Assembly: GCF_947494125.1 (NCBI RefSeq)
Contig: NZ_CANLTU010000015.1
Location: 1 to 64,000, forward strand
DNA from: an uncultured Tenacibaculum sp.
GTDB lineage: Bacteria; Bacteroidota; Bacteroidia; Flavobacteriales; Flavobacteriaceae
Direction: 5' to 3'
DNA: 64,000 nucleotides
A model generated the notes under the pieces. It made no database searches. It saw nothing but the letters and a program-made list of their open reading frames with translations, and had not been told where the DNA came from. Numbering within the stretch: the first letter of the stretch is position 1; every line of letters begins with the position of its first letter. Below are positions 52,803-62,458 of this stretch, piece by piece. The position numbers and the translations under genes were made by a program.

Positions 52803-54116
52803 ATGGAATTAAAAGAAAAATTTGCAGCCTCGTACGTAGCTTTTGAAAATGGTGTAGATGTTAACTCTGATGTGCACGATATTAGAACAAAAGCATTACA
52901 AAATTTTGAAGAATTAGGTTTCCCTACTAAGAAATTAGAAGCGTGGAAATACACTTCTCTAAATTCTGTTTTAAAACAAGATTATAGCATTTTTCCAAAC
53001 TCAGAAGTCGCTATAGAATTGGCAGATGTAAAGAAGTATTTTATTCACGATATTGATACATATAAAATTGTATTTATAGATGGAAAATATAGTTCTTTCT
53101 TATCTGAAACTACACACGATACTATTGATGTATGTTTAATGTCATCTGCATTAACTAAACCAAAATACAAAGTTGTTATTGAAAATTATTTCAATAAAAT
53201 AGCTAAACAAGATAATTTAACTTCGCTAAATACAGCATTCGCTAGCGAAGGTGCATATATCTACATTCCAAGAAATGTAGAGGTAGAAAAGCCTATACAA
53301 ATTATCAATTTTACTACAGGCTCTGAAGACGCTATTATGACGCAACCTCGTAACTTAATTGTTGCAGAACAAAATGCACATGTTCAAATTATTGAACGTC
53401 ATCAAAGTTTAACTTCTAATCCTGTTTTAACAAATTCGGTAACGGAAGTTTTTGCAGCAAAAGATGCAACGGTAGATATTTATAAAATTCAAAATGATCA
53501 TGAAAATGCTTCGTTAATAGACAATGCTTACATAGAGCAAAAATCTAACAGTATTGTTTCTGTTCATACTTTTTCTTTTGGAGGAAATATCACTCGAAAT
53601 AATCTAAACTTTTATCAAAGAGGAGAACATATCGATTCTATTTTAAAAGGAATAACTATTATTGAAGGAAAGCAACATGTAGATCATCATACTTTAGTAC
53701 ATCATATTGAGCCAAATTGTGAATCTCATCAAGATTATAAAGGTATTTATGACGATCGTTCTACAGCTGTTTTCAATGGAAAAGTTGTTGTTGAAAAGGA
53801 AGCCCAAAAAACAAATGCTTACCAACAAAACAATAATGTTTTAGTAAGTGATAAAGCTACCATTAATGCAAAACCTCAATTAGAAATTTTTGCAGATGAT
53901 GTAAAATGTTCTCATGGTTGTACTATTGGTCAATTAGATGAACAAGCGTTATTTTATATGCAACAACGTGGTATTCCTAAAAAAGAAGCAAAAGCATTGT
54001 TAATGTATGCTTTTGCAAACACAGTTTTAGAGAGTGTAAAAATACCTGAAGTTAAAAAGCGAATTAATAAATTAATTGCCAACAAGCTAGGCGTTAATAT
54101 TGGTTTTGATTTATAA
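52803..54116 (+). CDS. sufD: Fe-S cluster assembly protein SufD
   Basis: 437 residues, a SufB paralogue with N-terminal FPTKKLEAWKYTSLNSV, the beta-helix core (QIIERHQSLTSNPVLTNSVT) and a C-terminal CSHGCTIGQLDEQALFYM. It completes the SufBC2D scaffold and is needed for iron entry. It is the last gene of the operon; a strong terminator follows and no sufS or sufE is present before the next, opposite gene. Confidence 0.96.
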   Translation: MELKEKFAASYVAFENGVDVNSDVHDIRTKALQNFEELGFPTKKLEAWKYTSLNSVLKQDYSIFPNSEVAIELADVKKYFIHDIDTYKIVFIDGKYSSFLSETTHDTIDVCLMSSALTKPKYKVVIENYFNKIAKQDNLTSLNTAFASEGAYIYIPRNVEVEKPIQIINFTTGSEDAIMTQPRNLIVAEQNAHVQIIERHQSLTSNPVLTNSVTEVFAAKDATVDIYKIQNDHENASLIDNAYIEQKSNSIVSVHTFSFGGNITRNNLNFYQRGEHIDSILKGITIIEGKQHVDHHTLVHHIEPNCESHQDYKGIYDDRSTAVFNGKVVVEKEAQKTNAYQQNNNVLVSDKATINAKPQLEIFADDVKCSHGCTIGQLDEQALFYMQQRGIPKKEAKALLMYAFANTVLESVKIPEVKKRINKLIANKLGVNIGFDL

Positions 54117-54136
54117 TTAGGTTCTTAAAAAAATAA

Positions 54137-54172
54137 AAACAGCCCTCTTAGAAATTAAGAGGGCTGTTTCTT
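54137..54172 (+). terminator. Intrinsic terminator after sufD
   Basis: Perfect 14-bp stem AAACAGCCCTCTTA (54137-54150) and TAAGAGGGCTGTTT (54156-54169) with loop GAAAT. It can serve in both directions, since the trypsin-like gene ends at 54187 on the minus strand. Confidence 0.93.
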
Positions 54173-54186
54173 TTATAAATTATTTT

Positions 54187-56688
54187 TTATTCTATTATAA
54201 ATCGTTTACTAGTTTTAGTAAACTTATTCTCTAATCTTAGAATATATGTTCCAAAATTCAGTTTATCAACATTAATTGTTTTTTCTTCCGATAAGTTTCC
54301 TCTTTTCAATACTTGTCCTAATACATTTATTACTTTATAAGATGCATCAGATAAATTTCTCTTAGGGCCTACCAATTGTAATACTGTACCTTTTTTAATA
54401 GGGTTAGGAGCAATTTTAACAGATGTAAATATTCCTTCATCTTCATCTCCTAAGGTATCTACTCTAGTATCAAATATTTCTGTGATTATTACATTCGAAT
54501 TCTCACATGATCCTTCATAAATTTTCACATTACTAAATGTAGAGTTATTTCCAGAACCACTATCATTATCGTTTATAAACACCAATCTAACCATAGCCCC
54601 TGTATAAGAACTTCCTACAGGAATTACATATTTTTTTGTTCCACTAACATAGTTATCAAAATTAGTTACTCCATAATTTTGTGTACCATGAACTTTAAAA
54701 TATCTACTAGATGTTAAACTATTATCGTTTTCAAAACCTACACCGTGTATTTCTCCTTGAGAAGTACTACTGAATTCAAACTCAATTACAGTATTAACCG
54801 TAACTGTATAGTTTAAAGAAATGTACTTCCAAGTATTATTCGTTAATGTTAGTGAAGCTCCTCCAGAACCTATAGAATAATTTCCTGCATTATCTTGATT
54901 TGAAAACGAAGTAACTGTATAGTCATTGAAATTTAATGCTGAACATCCAGGATTCGGGTTACCTCCTCCAGAAGTTAATGCTAAATTATCAATAGCAATA
55001 TCACTAGACCAACTAGAACCTGTTGTACCGACAAATCTTAATCTTACTTCATTTTGACCTATATAAGAACTTAAATTCACTGATTGATTATTCCATTGAT
55101 TTCCTTTATTTCCAGAATCACTCCAAAGACTAGTCCAACTAGTTCCATTTGTAGAAGCTTCTAGCTTTAACGATCCAACACTTGTACCATACATATGATT
55201 GCTAAATGTAAATGTTGCTGAGCTTATTCCTGATAAATTAAAACATGGGCTTTCTAAAATCGCCGTAGCATTTGCACCTATTTGACCTGGACTGCTATTA
55301 GTAGAAGCTTCTAAAAACATATAATAATTTCCATCAGCTCCAGAGCTTGGCCCAGTTCCAGATGAAGGTGTTCCTGAAGCATCTCTTACCCAGTTTCCAT
55401 TATCACCAGTGGCTTGTGTCCACACATCTCCTGTTTCAAAACTTTCAGCATAAGGAAAAGAGTTTACAGTACTGGAACATCCTCCTCCTGGATTTCCTCC
55501 TCCACTTCCTATTCCATTTATTGGCATAGAACTACCTATAGAGCTAATTAAATCGTCACTCCTTCCATAAGAACCATTAGGACAAAATCCTGTATTATGA
55601 ATAGCCACTACAAAATTTGTATTATAATCTATTACAGGTGACCCAGAACTTCCTCCTTCTGTATCTGCATAGTAATTTATTCTTTTTCCTGCTCCTCCAG
55701 CATTTCCACAACTTCCTACACAAGAAACTTCTGAAAAACCAGTATCAGTATTTACAGATATTTCTTTTCTTCTTCCTCCAGGATGTTGTGGAATATAAAT
55801 CCTATCCCCTACTGCAGAAACTGTTGGACTAATACTTAAATACCCATAAGTACTAGTTGGGTTGGTAGGTAATTTTACCAAAGTATAATCTAAACTTGAA
55901 CTTGTTTTTACAAAAGTAGCTGAAGATGCTACTACGTTTTGAGTAGCACTAGTACTCCCTGTACAACCTTGATACTGATAATTGAAAATGAAATCTGTAT
56001 TTTGAGCATCAGATGCAGAACCAATACAGTGATTATTTGTCATTAAATGACCTTCACTTCCTAAAAGCCAACCAGTACAACTAGAACTACCATTGATAAT
56101 TAGTCTACAAACAGCTTTTGCTTTTTCATACATTTCCGTTCCACTATAACAAGCAATACGCTCTTTATTATCGCTAGAACAGATAGATTTTCCTTCTTGT
56201 TGTTCTACTGCTTTAATTAGTTTTTCCGGAGTAAATCCATAAGCTACTTTAGTAATCTCAAATCCGTTGTGTTTTCCAACATTTCCAGATGAATATAAGC
56301 GAACTTCTATTTTATCATCAAATAATACTTTCGACCAGAAATTACTTATCGTTGTCATATTATTATCAACTATTTTGCCTTTTCCAGCATAAATCAATGA
56401 CTCTTTGCTTTTAGCTCCTATTATTTCTAAATAGTCTCCTGGTGCTAAATCAAAATTTTTGAAATACAATTTAATGTAAGATGAGTTTTTAGAATAAAAC
56501 TCTTTTTTATACACTAAATCCGTTTTTTCTTGATTAGTACTTTTCTTTTTAAATTTTTGGTACGTTTTTGTAATCTTAATGTCTGAGTCAAATTCATCAC
56601 CAATTTTGAAGGCTTTTTGGGCATTTACAATTGACACACATAGTAACATAATGGTACAAAGTACCATCTTGAAAAGATAATTTTTCAT
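54187..56688 (-). CDS. Secreted trypsin-like serine protease with MAM-like domain and type A T9SS sorting domain
   Basis: 833 residues from the ATG at 56688, which gives the signal MVLCTIMLLCVSIVNAQ; the frame runs 23 codons further. The S1 triad is His220 (MTNNHCIGS), Asp267 (SSLDYTLVKL) and Ser348 (GGSSGSPV). A MAM-like jelly roll follows (FPYAESFETGD to DIAIDNLAL), a second beta domain, and a C-terminal type A sorting domain (KIAPNPIKKGTVLQL, NVLGQVLKRG, LNFGTYILRLE). It should be exported by the type IX system and anchored or released. The N-terminal 150 residues are a propeptide-like region. It probably digests extracellular protein. Confidence 0.92.
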   Translation of the reverse strand: MKNYLFKMVLCTIMLLCVSIVNAQKAFKIGDEFDSDIKITKTYQKFKKKSTNQEKTDLVYKKEFYSKNSSYIKLYFKNFDLAPGDYLEIIGAKSKESLIYAGKGKIVDNNMTTISNFWSKVLFDDKIEVRLYSSGNVGKHNGFEITKVAYGFTPEKLIKAVEQQEGKSICSSDNKERIACYSGTEMYEKAKAVCRLIINGSSSCTGWLLGSEGHLMTNNHCIGSASDAQNTDFIFNYQYQGCTGSTSATQNVVASSATFVKTSSSLDYTLVKLPTNPTSTYGYLSISPTVSAVGDRIYIPQHPGGRRKEISVNTDTGFSEVSCVGSCGNAGGAGKRINYYADTEGGSSGSPVIDYNTNFVVAIHNTGFCPNGSYGRSDDLISSIGSSMPINGIGSGGGNPGGGCSSTVNSFPYAESFETGDVWTQATGDNGNWVRDASGTPSSGTGPSSGADGNYYMFLEASTNSSPGQIGANATAILESPCFNLSGISSATFTFSNHMYGTSVGSLKLEASTNGTSWTSLWSDSGNKGNQWNNQSVNLSSYIGQNEVRLRFVGTTGSSWSSDIAIDNLALTSGGGNPNPGCSALNFNDYTVTSFSNQDNAGNYSIGSGGASLTLTNNTWKYISLNYTVTVNTVIEFEFSSTSQGEIHGVGFENDNSLTSSRYFKVHGTQNYGVTNFDNYVSGTKKYVIPVGSSYTGAMVRLVFINDNDSGSGNNSTFSNVKIYEGSCENSNVIITEIFDTRVDTLGDEDEGIFTSVKIAPNPIKKGTVLQLVGPKRNLSDASYKVINVLGQVLKRGNLSEEKTINVDKLNFGTYILRLENKFTKTSKRFIIE

Positions 56689-56777
56689 TTTTGAAGGGTT
56701 TTTAGTTAATTTAAAATCTAAACTACTAATAATCAATATAATAAACAACAAAAACATTTCAATTTCACCTACATTAT

Positions 56778-59204
56778 TTAATCACTAAAATTAGATTTCA
56801 TCCAAGAAACAATCATTCGTAACTCTCCCCAAGTGTATTCATCTTCTACAATCTCTTTTACTTTTGACAATTTATCAAAGCCTGTAGCATTTATGATTCT
56901 TTTTGCCTTTTCCAATTTCTTATCACTAAACAATGTTGTAATTTCTATGTCTCCTTGAGTAATAAAATGGGACAAATGACCTTCAATAGTTCCAATAACT
57001 AAACCTCTCTTTTCTGCTATTTCTTCTTTAGAAAAACCTTCTTTATATAAATCAAACGTAATGTTTTTGGTATTACGCTTATCTGTTTCAACCTCTATAA
57101 TTTCTATTTGCGATTTTAAATTATTTTCTTTCGCATAATTATTAATTATTTCTAATATCTCATCACCATATTTTTCAATTCTAATTTTACCCATGCCATT
57201 TACTTTTTTAAGCTGAACTTTATCTAAAGGAAGTAATTCACATAACTCAAATAAAGTTTTTTGGGTGAAAATTTGGAATGGTGGTATGTTATCTGAATTT
57301 GAAACACTTGTTCTAAATAATCGTAAATTCTCAAATAATTCTTGGTGCTTAGTTGCAGTAACTTCTACTCGTATTTTCTTCTTTTTTTCTGGTTTTTCAA
57401 TAACAGCTTTAGCTCGTATTTTTAAAAACTCTTTTGTTGAAAAACTAGAAGATAACGTGTTAAATAATATTTTTTTAATTCTTAAAAACTCTTCAAAAGA
57501 AGACAATTGTTTTTCAAAATCTTTTTCTAATGCTTTATTATCTGTGCTATAAGAAAAAGTATTGAATACTTCTATTACTTTTTCTTCAGTTTCTTTCTTA
57601 AAATATGCTAAAGCCTTTGTATAACGTTCTTGAATTACTTTATCGTTACTGTTTTCTGCTGTAATGGATAAGCTTTCTAATTGGATTTTAAATGAATTTG
57701 CTACTCTTAACAACGGTACTATTCCTTCATCTTTTATTTTTTTTAAAGGCTCAATAATATTTCCTTCCAAAGAAGTTTGATTGTTATAATATAGATCAAT
57801 TAAACGTGTAATTGGTTGTAAAAATCCATGATAATTAAATAGATCATTTATTAAATTTAACTGAAATTTCTTTTTCGAAATTTCTAAATCTTTGCTAGTT
57901 GGTATATTATCTTCTACCTGTTTGTTAAAACTCTTTATTGTATTATCATTTATAATACTAGTAGTTTTTATAGGTGTTTTTAATACGATTCCTTCTAACG
58001 TTTTACATCTACTTAGGGCTACATAAGTTTGTCCATGTGCAAAAGAAGCTTCTGCGTCTATAATTGCTTTTTCAAAAGTTAACCCTTGACTTTTATGAAT
58101 TGTTATTGCCCAAGCTAATCGTAATGGTATCTGTGTATATGATCCTTCTAATTTTTCTGATATTTCTTGCGTATCAGCATCCAGATTGTATGATATATTT
58201 TCCCATGTTTCAACTGTAGTCTCTATAATATCATCTTCTGAACATTTAACTGTAACAGAATCCTCTTCTAAAAAAACAACAGTTCCTATTTTACCATTAT
58301 AATAGCGTCTATCTGGTGAACTGTCATTTTTAATAAACATTACTTGAGCTCCTACTTTTAAAGATAAATGTTCATCATTGGGATAATTTTTCTCATTAAA
58401 TTCTTTATAAATTTCAGCTTTATACGTTTTAGATTTTTTTGTGATTTTACTTAACTCATTCTGGTTTATTGTATCCGCTTTTTTATTATGCGTGGTTAAA
58501 GTAATGTAACCATCTTCTTTATGAGGCTCAAAATCTGACTGATATTGATTATTTAATAAACTAGCTGAACTTTCTGAAAGTGTATTGGTACGAACTTCAT
58601 TTAAAATAGTAATAAAGTTTTCATCTTGTTGACGATAAATATGTTTTAACTCAAGACTTACAGCGTTTGCTTGTTCAAAAGCTTTACTACTAAAAAAATA
58701 TGCGGTTTTATAATGCAACCTCAATAAAGACCATTCATTTGGACGAATCACTGGAGACAATTGCTGTAAATCGCCAATCATTAATACTTGAGCACCTCCA
58801 AATACTTTATTTCTATTCTTATAGCGTCGTAAAACTTCATCTATTCCATCTAAAACATCAGCTCTAACCATACTAATCTCATCAATAATTACTAAATCCA
58901 ATGATTTAATAATATCAATTTTAATTTTGCTGAATTTCCGTTGAATTCTATTTGTTTGTGAATTCTGTGTGTTGGGTAAAATTGGCCCGAAAGGCAATTG
59001 AAAGAATGAATGAATCGTAACTCCTTTTGCATTAATAGCTGCAACACCTGTTGGCGCTACAACGACCATTCTTTTTAAACTTTCATTTTTTATTTTATGT
59101 AAAAAAGTTGTTTTTCCGGTTCCAGCTTTCCCTGTTAAAAACAAATTTCGGTCAGTTTTTTCTATAAAATTAAATGCCAATTCTAACTCCTTATTCTCTA
59201 TCAT
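56778..59204 (-). CDS. Pif1/RecD-like DNA helicase with HRDC and helix-turn-helix domains
   Basis: 808 residues, superfamily 1. Walker A GKAGTGKT (25-32), Walker B VIIDEISMV, GDLQQLSPV and the C-terminal WAITIHKSQGLTFEKAIID and YVALSRC motifs are clear. An HRDC-like domain lies at about 600-690, and the last 90 residues hold a helix-turn-helix of the type seen after RecQ/Pif1 proteins (YKEGFSKEEIAEKRGL). The enzyme likely resolves G4 or replication blocks with 5'-3' polarity. It stands alone. Confidence 0.92.
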   Translation of the reverse strand: MIENKELELAFNFIEKTDRNLFLTGKAGTGKTTFLHKIKNESLKRMVVVAPTGVAAINAKGVTIHSFFQLPFGPILPNTQNSQTNRIQRKFSKIKIDIIKSLDLVIIDEISMVRADVLDGIDEVLRRYKNRNKVFGGAQVLMIGDLQQLSPVIRPNEWSLLRLHYKTAYFFSSKAFEQANAVSLELKHIYRQQDENFITILNEVRTNTLSESSASLLNNQYQSDFEPHKEDGYITLTTHNKKADTINQNELSKITKKSKTYKAEIYKEFNEKNYPNDEHLSLKVGAQVMFIKNDSSPDRRYYNGKIGTVVFLEEDSVTVKCSEDDIIETTVETWENISYNLDADTQEISEKLEGSYTQIPLRLAWAITIHKSQGLTFEKAIIDAEASFAHGQTYVALSRCKTLEGIVLKTPIKTTSIINDNTIKSFNKQVEDNIPTSKDLEISKKKFQLNLINDLFNYHGFLQPITRLIDLYYNNQTSLEGNIIEPLKKIKDEGIVPLLRVANSFKIQLESLSITAENSNDKVIQERYTKALAYFKKETEEKVIEVFNTFSYSTDNKALEKDFEKQLSSFEEFLRIKKILFNTLSSSFSTKEFLKIRAKAVIEKPEKKKKIRVEVTATKHQELFENLRLFRTSVSNSDNIPPFQIFTQKTLFELCELLPLDKVQLKKVNGMGKIRIEKYGDEILEIINNYAKENNLKSQIEIIEVETDKRNTKNITFDLYKEGFSKEEIAEKRGLVIGTIEGHLSHFITQGDIEITTLFSDKKLEKAKRIINATGFDKLSKVKEIVEDEYTWGELRMIVSWMKSNFSD

Positions 59205-59348
59205 ATAGCCTTAAAATAATATTTTATAAAAATATAAACTTAATTTTTATAAAAAGGTTTTCTAACCTAATTTAAAATATTTTGTAATGTATTAAAAAAA
59301 AATGCGTCAAAAGAAATCAAATGTCTCACACTATTTAAAACTAAAAAA

Positions 59349-60059
59349 ATGCGAAAAATTATTACCCTTTTCTGTTTATTATTTATTAGTATTCAGTCGC
59401 AATCACAAACAGATGTATTTAACGCCCTTCTAAAAACTTATGTAACCTCACAAGGAGATGTAGATTATAAAGGGTTAAGAAAAAACCGTGCTTTATTGGA
59501 TCTTTATTTGAAAGATTTGAAAAAAACAGTACCAGGAAAAAATTGGTCTGCATCAAAAGCAAAAGCTTTTTGGATTAATGCTTACAATGCTTATACCATT
59601 AAATTAATCTTAGATAGTTATCCTTTAAAAAAGATAACAGACATTAAAAGAAAAGGTAGAAACGCATGGAAAATACCTTTTGCTGTTATTGGAAATAAAA
59701 CATATTCTCTTGACTATATTGAACATAAAATATTACGTAGATGGCATGATGATCCAAGGATTCATGTTGCTATAAATGCAGCTTCTAAGTCTGGGCCAAG
59801 ATTTGCTAACTTTGCCTTTACTGCTAAGAATATTGAGTCAAAATTAGAATCTTTAATGAAAGGTTTTATTAACGATCCAACTAAGAATAAAATTACATTA
59901 GATAAAGTTGAAGTTTCTAAAATGTTCGAATGGTATCAAGAAGATTTTACTATAAAACATTCCCTAGTAGATTATATAAATAAATATTCAGATACACAAG
60001 TTAACGATGGGGCTGAAGTTGTCTATTTAGATTATAACTGGGATTTAAACGGTAAATAA
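59349..60059 (+). CDS. Secreted DUF547 protein
   Basis: 236 residues, signal peptide about 1-19 (IQSQSQ). The DUF547 core is seen in AKAFWINAYNAYTIKLIL, TYSLDYIEHKILR, DPRIHVAINAASKSGPRF and KLESLMKGFI. The family is widespread in bacteria and plants and has unknown function; the His/Cys-type catalytic cysteine seen in some members is not evident (SKSGP here). It is a single-gene unit with a palindromic terminator. Confidence 0.9.
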   Translation: MRKIITLFCLLFISIQSQSQTDVFNALLKTYVTSQGDVDYKGLRKNRALLDLYLKDLKKTVPGKNWSASKAKAFWINAYNAYTIKLILDSYPLKKITDIKRKGRNAWKIPFAVIGNKTYSLDYIEHKILRRWHDDPRIHVAINAASKSGPRFANFAFTAKNIESKLESLMKGFINDPTKNKITLDKVEVSKMFEWYQEDFTIKHSLVDYINKYSDTQVNDGAEVVYLDYNWDLNGK

Positions 60060-60089
60060 CCTATCTATCCCCTTCCCTTAGATTATATA

Positions 60090-60120
60090 ACGGAAAAACA
60101 ATATTGTTTTTCCGTTTTTT
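60090..60120 (+). terminator. Intrinsic terminator after DUF547
   Basis: Perfect palindrome ACGGAAAAACAAT and ATTGTTTTTCCGT (60090-60115) followed by a T run. Confidence 0.9.
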
Positions 60121-60134
60121 TATTTAATAAGAAA

Positions 60135-60154
60135 ACCTATACATCAGTATAGGT
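60135..60154 (-). terminator. Likely terminator of the SnoaL-like lipoprotein gene
   Basis: ACCTATAC (60135-60142) and GTATAGGT (60147-60154), 4-base loop; TTTTC follows on the minus strand. Confidence 0.65.
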
Positions 60155-60182
60155 CTTTACTTGTTATTATATAAACAAGAAT

Positions 60183-61055
60183 TTAAAACTTCCCATTATT
60201 ATGAGCCATTTCTGATGGGACTTCTTGAATTACATCCCAATGCTCAACAATTTTATTATCTTTTAATCTAAATAAATCATAAAATGCTTGAGCCTTTCCA
60301 CCCCATTCTCCTTCACTCATTGTTAATACAAAATTTCCTTCTCCTAATACTTTATGTAGCTTATTGTATTTAAACATATTGTTTTGAGACGTTAAATAAG
60401 CTATTGCTTCACCTAAACCACTTAAACCATCTTTTATTGCAGGATTGTGTTGATGATATTCTTCTGTACTAACATATTCTGTGATTTTTTCTGGCGCTTT
60501 TCCAAACAAAACATCGTTAACAAAGTTCTTTACAATTGCTTTGTTAGTATTCGTTTTTTCTAAATCTGTAACCTCTGTTGGTCCATCAACTTGAGATCGT
60601 CCGCTAGCTGTTTTTTCTACTTTAGGAGTTAAATTATCCCAATGCTCAGCAATTTTTCCATCTTCCATACGCCAAATATCAAAAGCTATCATTTCTTTTC
60701 CTCCAAGAGCTTCTGCATTGTGATATGAATTATGGAAAACAATAAAGTCTCCATCCTGTAAAAGTCTATACGTAGTATAACTTGTATTTCCTTCTTTTAA
60801 AACAGGTAAAAATCCCAATACTGGTTCAATTCCTGTTGGTACATGAGGGTTATGTTGAATATAATCTTCTTTAAAATATTTTTTAACTCCTTCAGTACTA
60901 TAATCTTTAAAGAAAGCTTCTTGTGCTTTTTCTGCTGTTGTTTTTAAGTTTTCCATCTTTTGTTCTTTTTTAGTTGTTTGTATTTCTTTTTTCTTTTCTG
61001 TTTTACATGCGCTTACTACTAATATTAAAGTGCAAACGATCACTATATTTTTCAT
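60183..61055 (-). CDS. Lipoprotein with two SnoaL/NTF2-like domains
   Basis: 290 residues, lipobox VVSAC (Cys16). Two similar cone-shaped SnoaL-type domains follow (about 40-145 and 165-280). The repeated motifs are YIQHNPHVPTG and YHQHNPAIKDG, and FDIWRMEDGKIAEHWD and YDLFRLKDNKIVEHWD, evidence of an internal duplication. SnoaL-like proteins may be polyketide cyclases or bind small ligands; the substrate is unknown. The MoaF-like gene ends 7 bases upstream. Confidence 0.9.
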   Translation of the reverse strand: MKNIVIVCTLILVVSACKTEKKKEIQTTKKEQKMENLKTTAEKAQEAFFKDYSTEGVKKYFKEDYIQHNPHVPTGIEPVLGFLPVLKEGNTSYTTYRLLQDGDFIVFHNSYHNAEALGGKEMIAFDIWRMEDGKIAEHWDNLTPKVEKTASGRSQVDGPTEVTDLEKTNTNKAIVKNFVNDVLFGKAPEKITEYVSTEEYHQHNPAIKDGLSGLGEAIAYLTSQNNMFKYNKLHKVLGEGNFVLTMSEGEWGGKAQAFYDLFRLKDNKIVEHWDVIQEVPSEMAHNNGKF

Positions 61056-61062
61056 ACTATTA

Positions 61063-61386
61063 TTATTTAATTAGTGTTAATGACCCATTAAAATTTAGAA
61101 ATGTGTTCTCTTTATCTGGCAATGAAATATTAGTATGCACTATATCATTTTCAAAATCTTCTATATGAACAACTCTATTTCCACTTTTTTCTTTCCAATA
61201 TACCATATATACATTAGGCCTAATTTCTACCATTGTAATATTTTCTGTGTGCGATTGTTTATCATCTCCTTTTAAAGGAGTCCAGGTCATTTTATTTTCT
61301 GATTGAAAGTTTAATTCAAACACAAAATCACCTCCAAAGTCAACTTTGAATTTGTTTCCGATTACTTGAATTTTTTTGGTTTCCAT
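61063..61386 (-). CDS. MoaF-like small protein
   Basis: 107 residues, no signal peptide. The beta-rich chain (KVDFGGDFVFELNF, NITMVEIRPNVYMVYWKE, TFLNFNGSLTLIK) matches the lipocalin-like C-terminal domain of MoaF. The family is linked to aromatic amine metabolism in MoaF itself, but small versions are of unknown role. It lies between an AraC-type regulator gene and the SnoaL lipoprotein and is most likely co-transcribed with the latter. A TAATTTTG -7-like element lies in the 98 bases before it. Confidence 0.8.
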   Translation of the reverse strand: METKKIQVIGNKFKVDFGGDFVFELNFQSENKMTWTPLKGDDKQSHTENITMVEIRPNVYMVYWKEKSGNRVVHIEDFENDIVHTNISLPDKENTFLNFNGSLTLIK

Positions 61387-61484
61387 TTTTATAATGTTTT
61401 AATTACACTACAAAATTAAGACTAGTCAACAAGGTAGTGTAGGTTAATCCTTTGATAAAAATGGTAAATATCAAACCAAATTCG

Positions 61485-62363
61485 TTAAATCATATTTTTT
61501 TTGAAGTTATTAGGGGTAAATCCTGTGTGTTTTTTAAAATATTTTACAAAATTAGTTGATTCTTCAAAACCCATTAAATAAGCTAATTCAGTACTTTTAA
61601 TAGTTGAGTTTACCAAATTTCTTTTAGCTTCTAAAATGACAAATTCATCAATATATTGTTTTGCTGTCTTATTAATTACCTCTTTACATACAATATTTAA
61701 ATGCTTGTAAGTAATGTTTAAGTTTTGTGCATAATAATCTGCATTTCTATTAAGTGTATAATCATTCTTTAAAATGTTTTGAAACGATAAAAACAGGCTT
61801 AACTTATCAGATTCTTGTATATAATTTGTTTGATTCTTTTTTATTTCTTCAACCTTTGAGAAAATGATATTAAACAAAGAATTTATGATGTGCTTCTTGT
61901 TGAATTTTTCTGATGGGTTATAAAACTCTTTGTAAATCAATTCAATATATGTAGGGATATTAGAAGCTTCTGGAATTTGAATTTTAGGTGAAAAAAGTTG
62001 AGGTGTTAATAATCTAACTGCAGTATTCTGTGGAATATTATTTAATTGATTTTTAAAATACTCCTCAGTAAAAAGGATTAAATACCCTTTAGTATTCTCA
62101 GTAAATTTAAAAGCATTTACTTGCCCTTTAGAAACATAAACTACAGACCCCTTTTGTACTTTATGTGAAACAAAGTCTACTAAATGTTCTGTTTCTCCAC
62201 TTATATAAAAAGCTAATTGATAAAAATTTAGTTGATGAGGTTTACTTGGTAAATGTTCAAACTCTTCTTTTCTCCTCTCTATATCTTCTAACCTAATTAT
62301 TTCTACCCCTTCAATTTCCGAAGATTTAGATTCAAATATTAAACTAGGAATTTCTTTAGGCAT
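61485..62363 (-). CDS. AraC family transcriptional regulator
   Basis: 292 residues. An N-terminal cupin-like ligand part (about 25-105) and a C-terminal HTH_18 domain (about 190-290, with TYKHLNIVCKEV and LAYLMGFEESTNFVKYFKKHTG). It is the upstream neighbour of the MoaF and SnoaL genes on the same strand, with 98 bases between. It probably controls these two genes; the effector and operator are unknown. Confidence 0.92.
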   Translation of the reverse strand: MPKEIPSLIFESKSSEIEGVEIIRLEDIERRKEEFEHLPSKPHQLNFYQLAFYISGETEHLVDFVSHKVQKGSVVYVSKGQVNAFKFTENTKGYLILFTEEYFKNQLNNIPQNTAVRLLTPQLFSPKIQIPEASNIPTYIELIYKEFYNPSEKFNKKHIINSLFNIIFSKVEEIKKNQTNYIQESDKLSLFLSFQNILKNDYTLNRNADYYAQNLNITYKHLNIVCKEVINKTAKQYIDEFVILEAKRNLVNSTIKSTELAYLMGFEESTNFVKYFKKHTGFTPNNFKKNMI

Positions 62364-62402
62364 AAAAAAAGCTATATAACCTTAAAGGTACTAATAAGAA
62401 AT

Positions 62403-62433
62403 AAAAAATCCCGCACAAAAAGTACGGGATTTT
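62403..62433 (-). terminator. Intrinsic terminator after odhB
   Basis: AAAATCCCG (62405-62413) and CGGGATTTT (62425-62433), 11-base loop, with a T tract on the minus strand. Confidence 0.85.
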
Positions 62434-62458
62434 AATATCTATATAACAACATTGTTGC

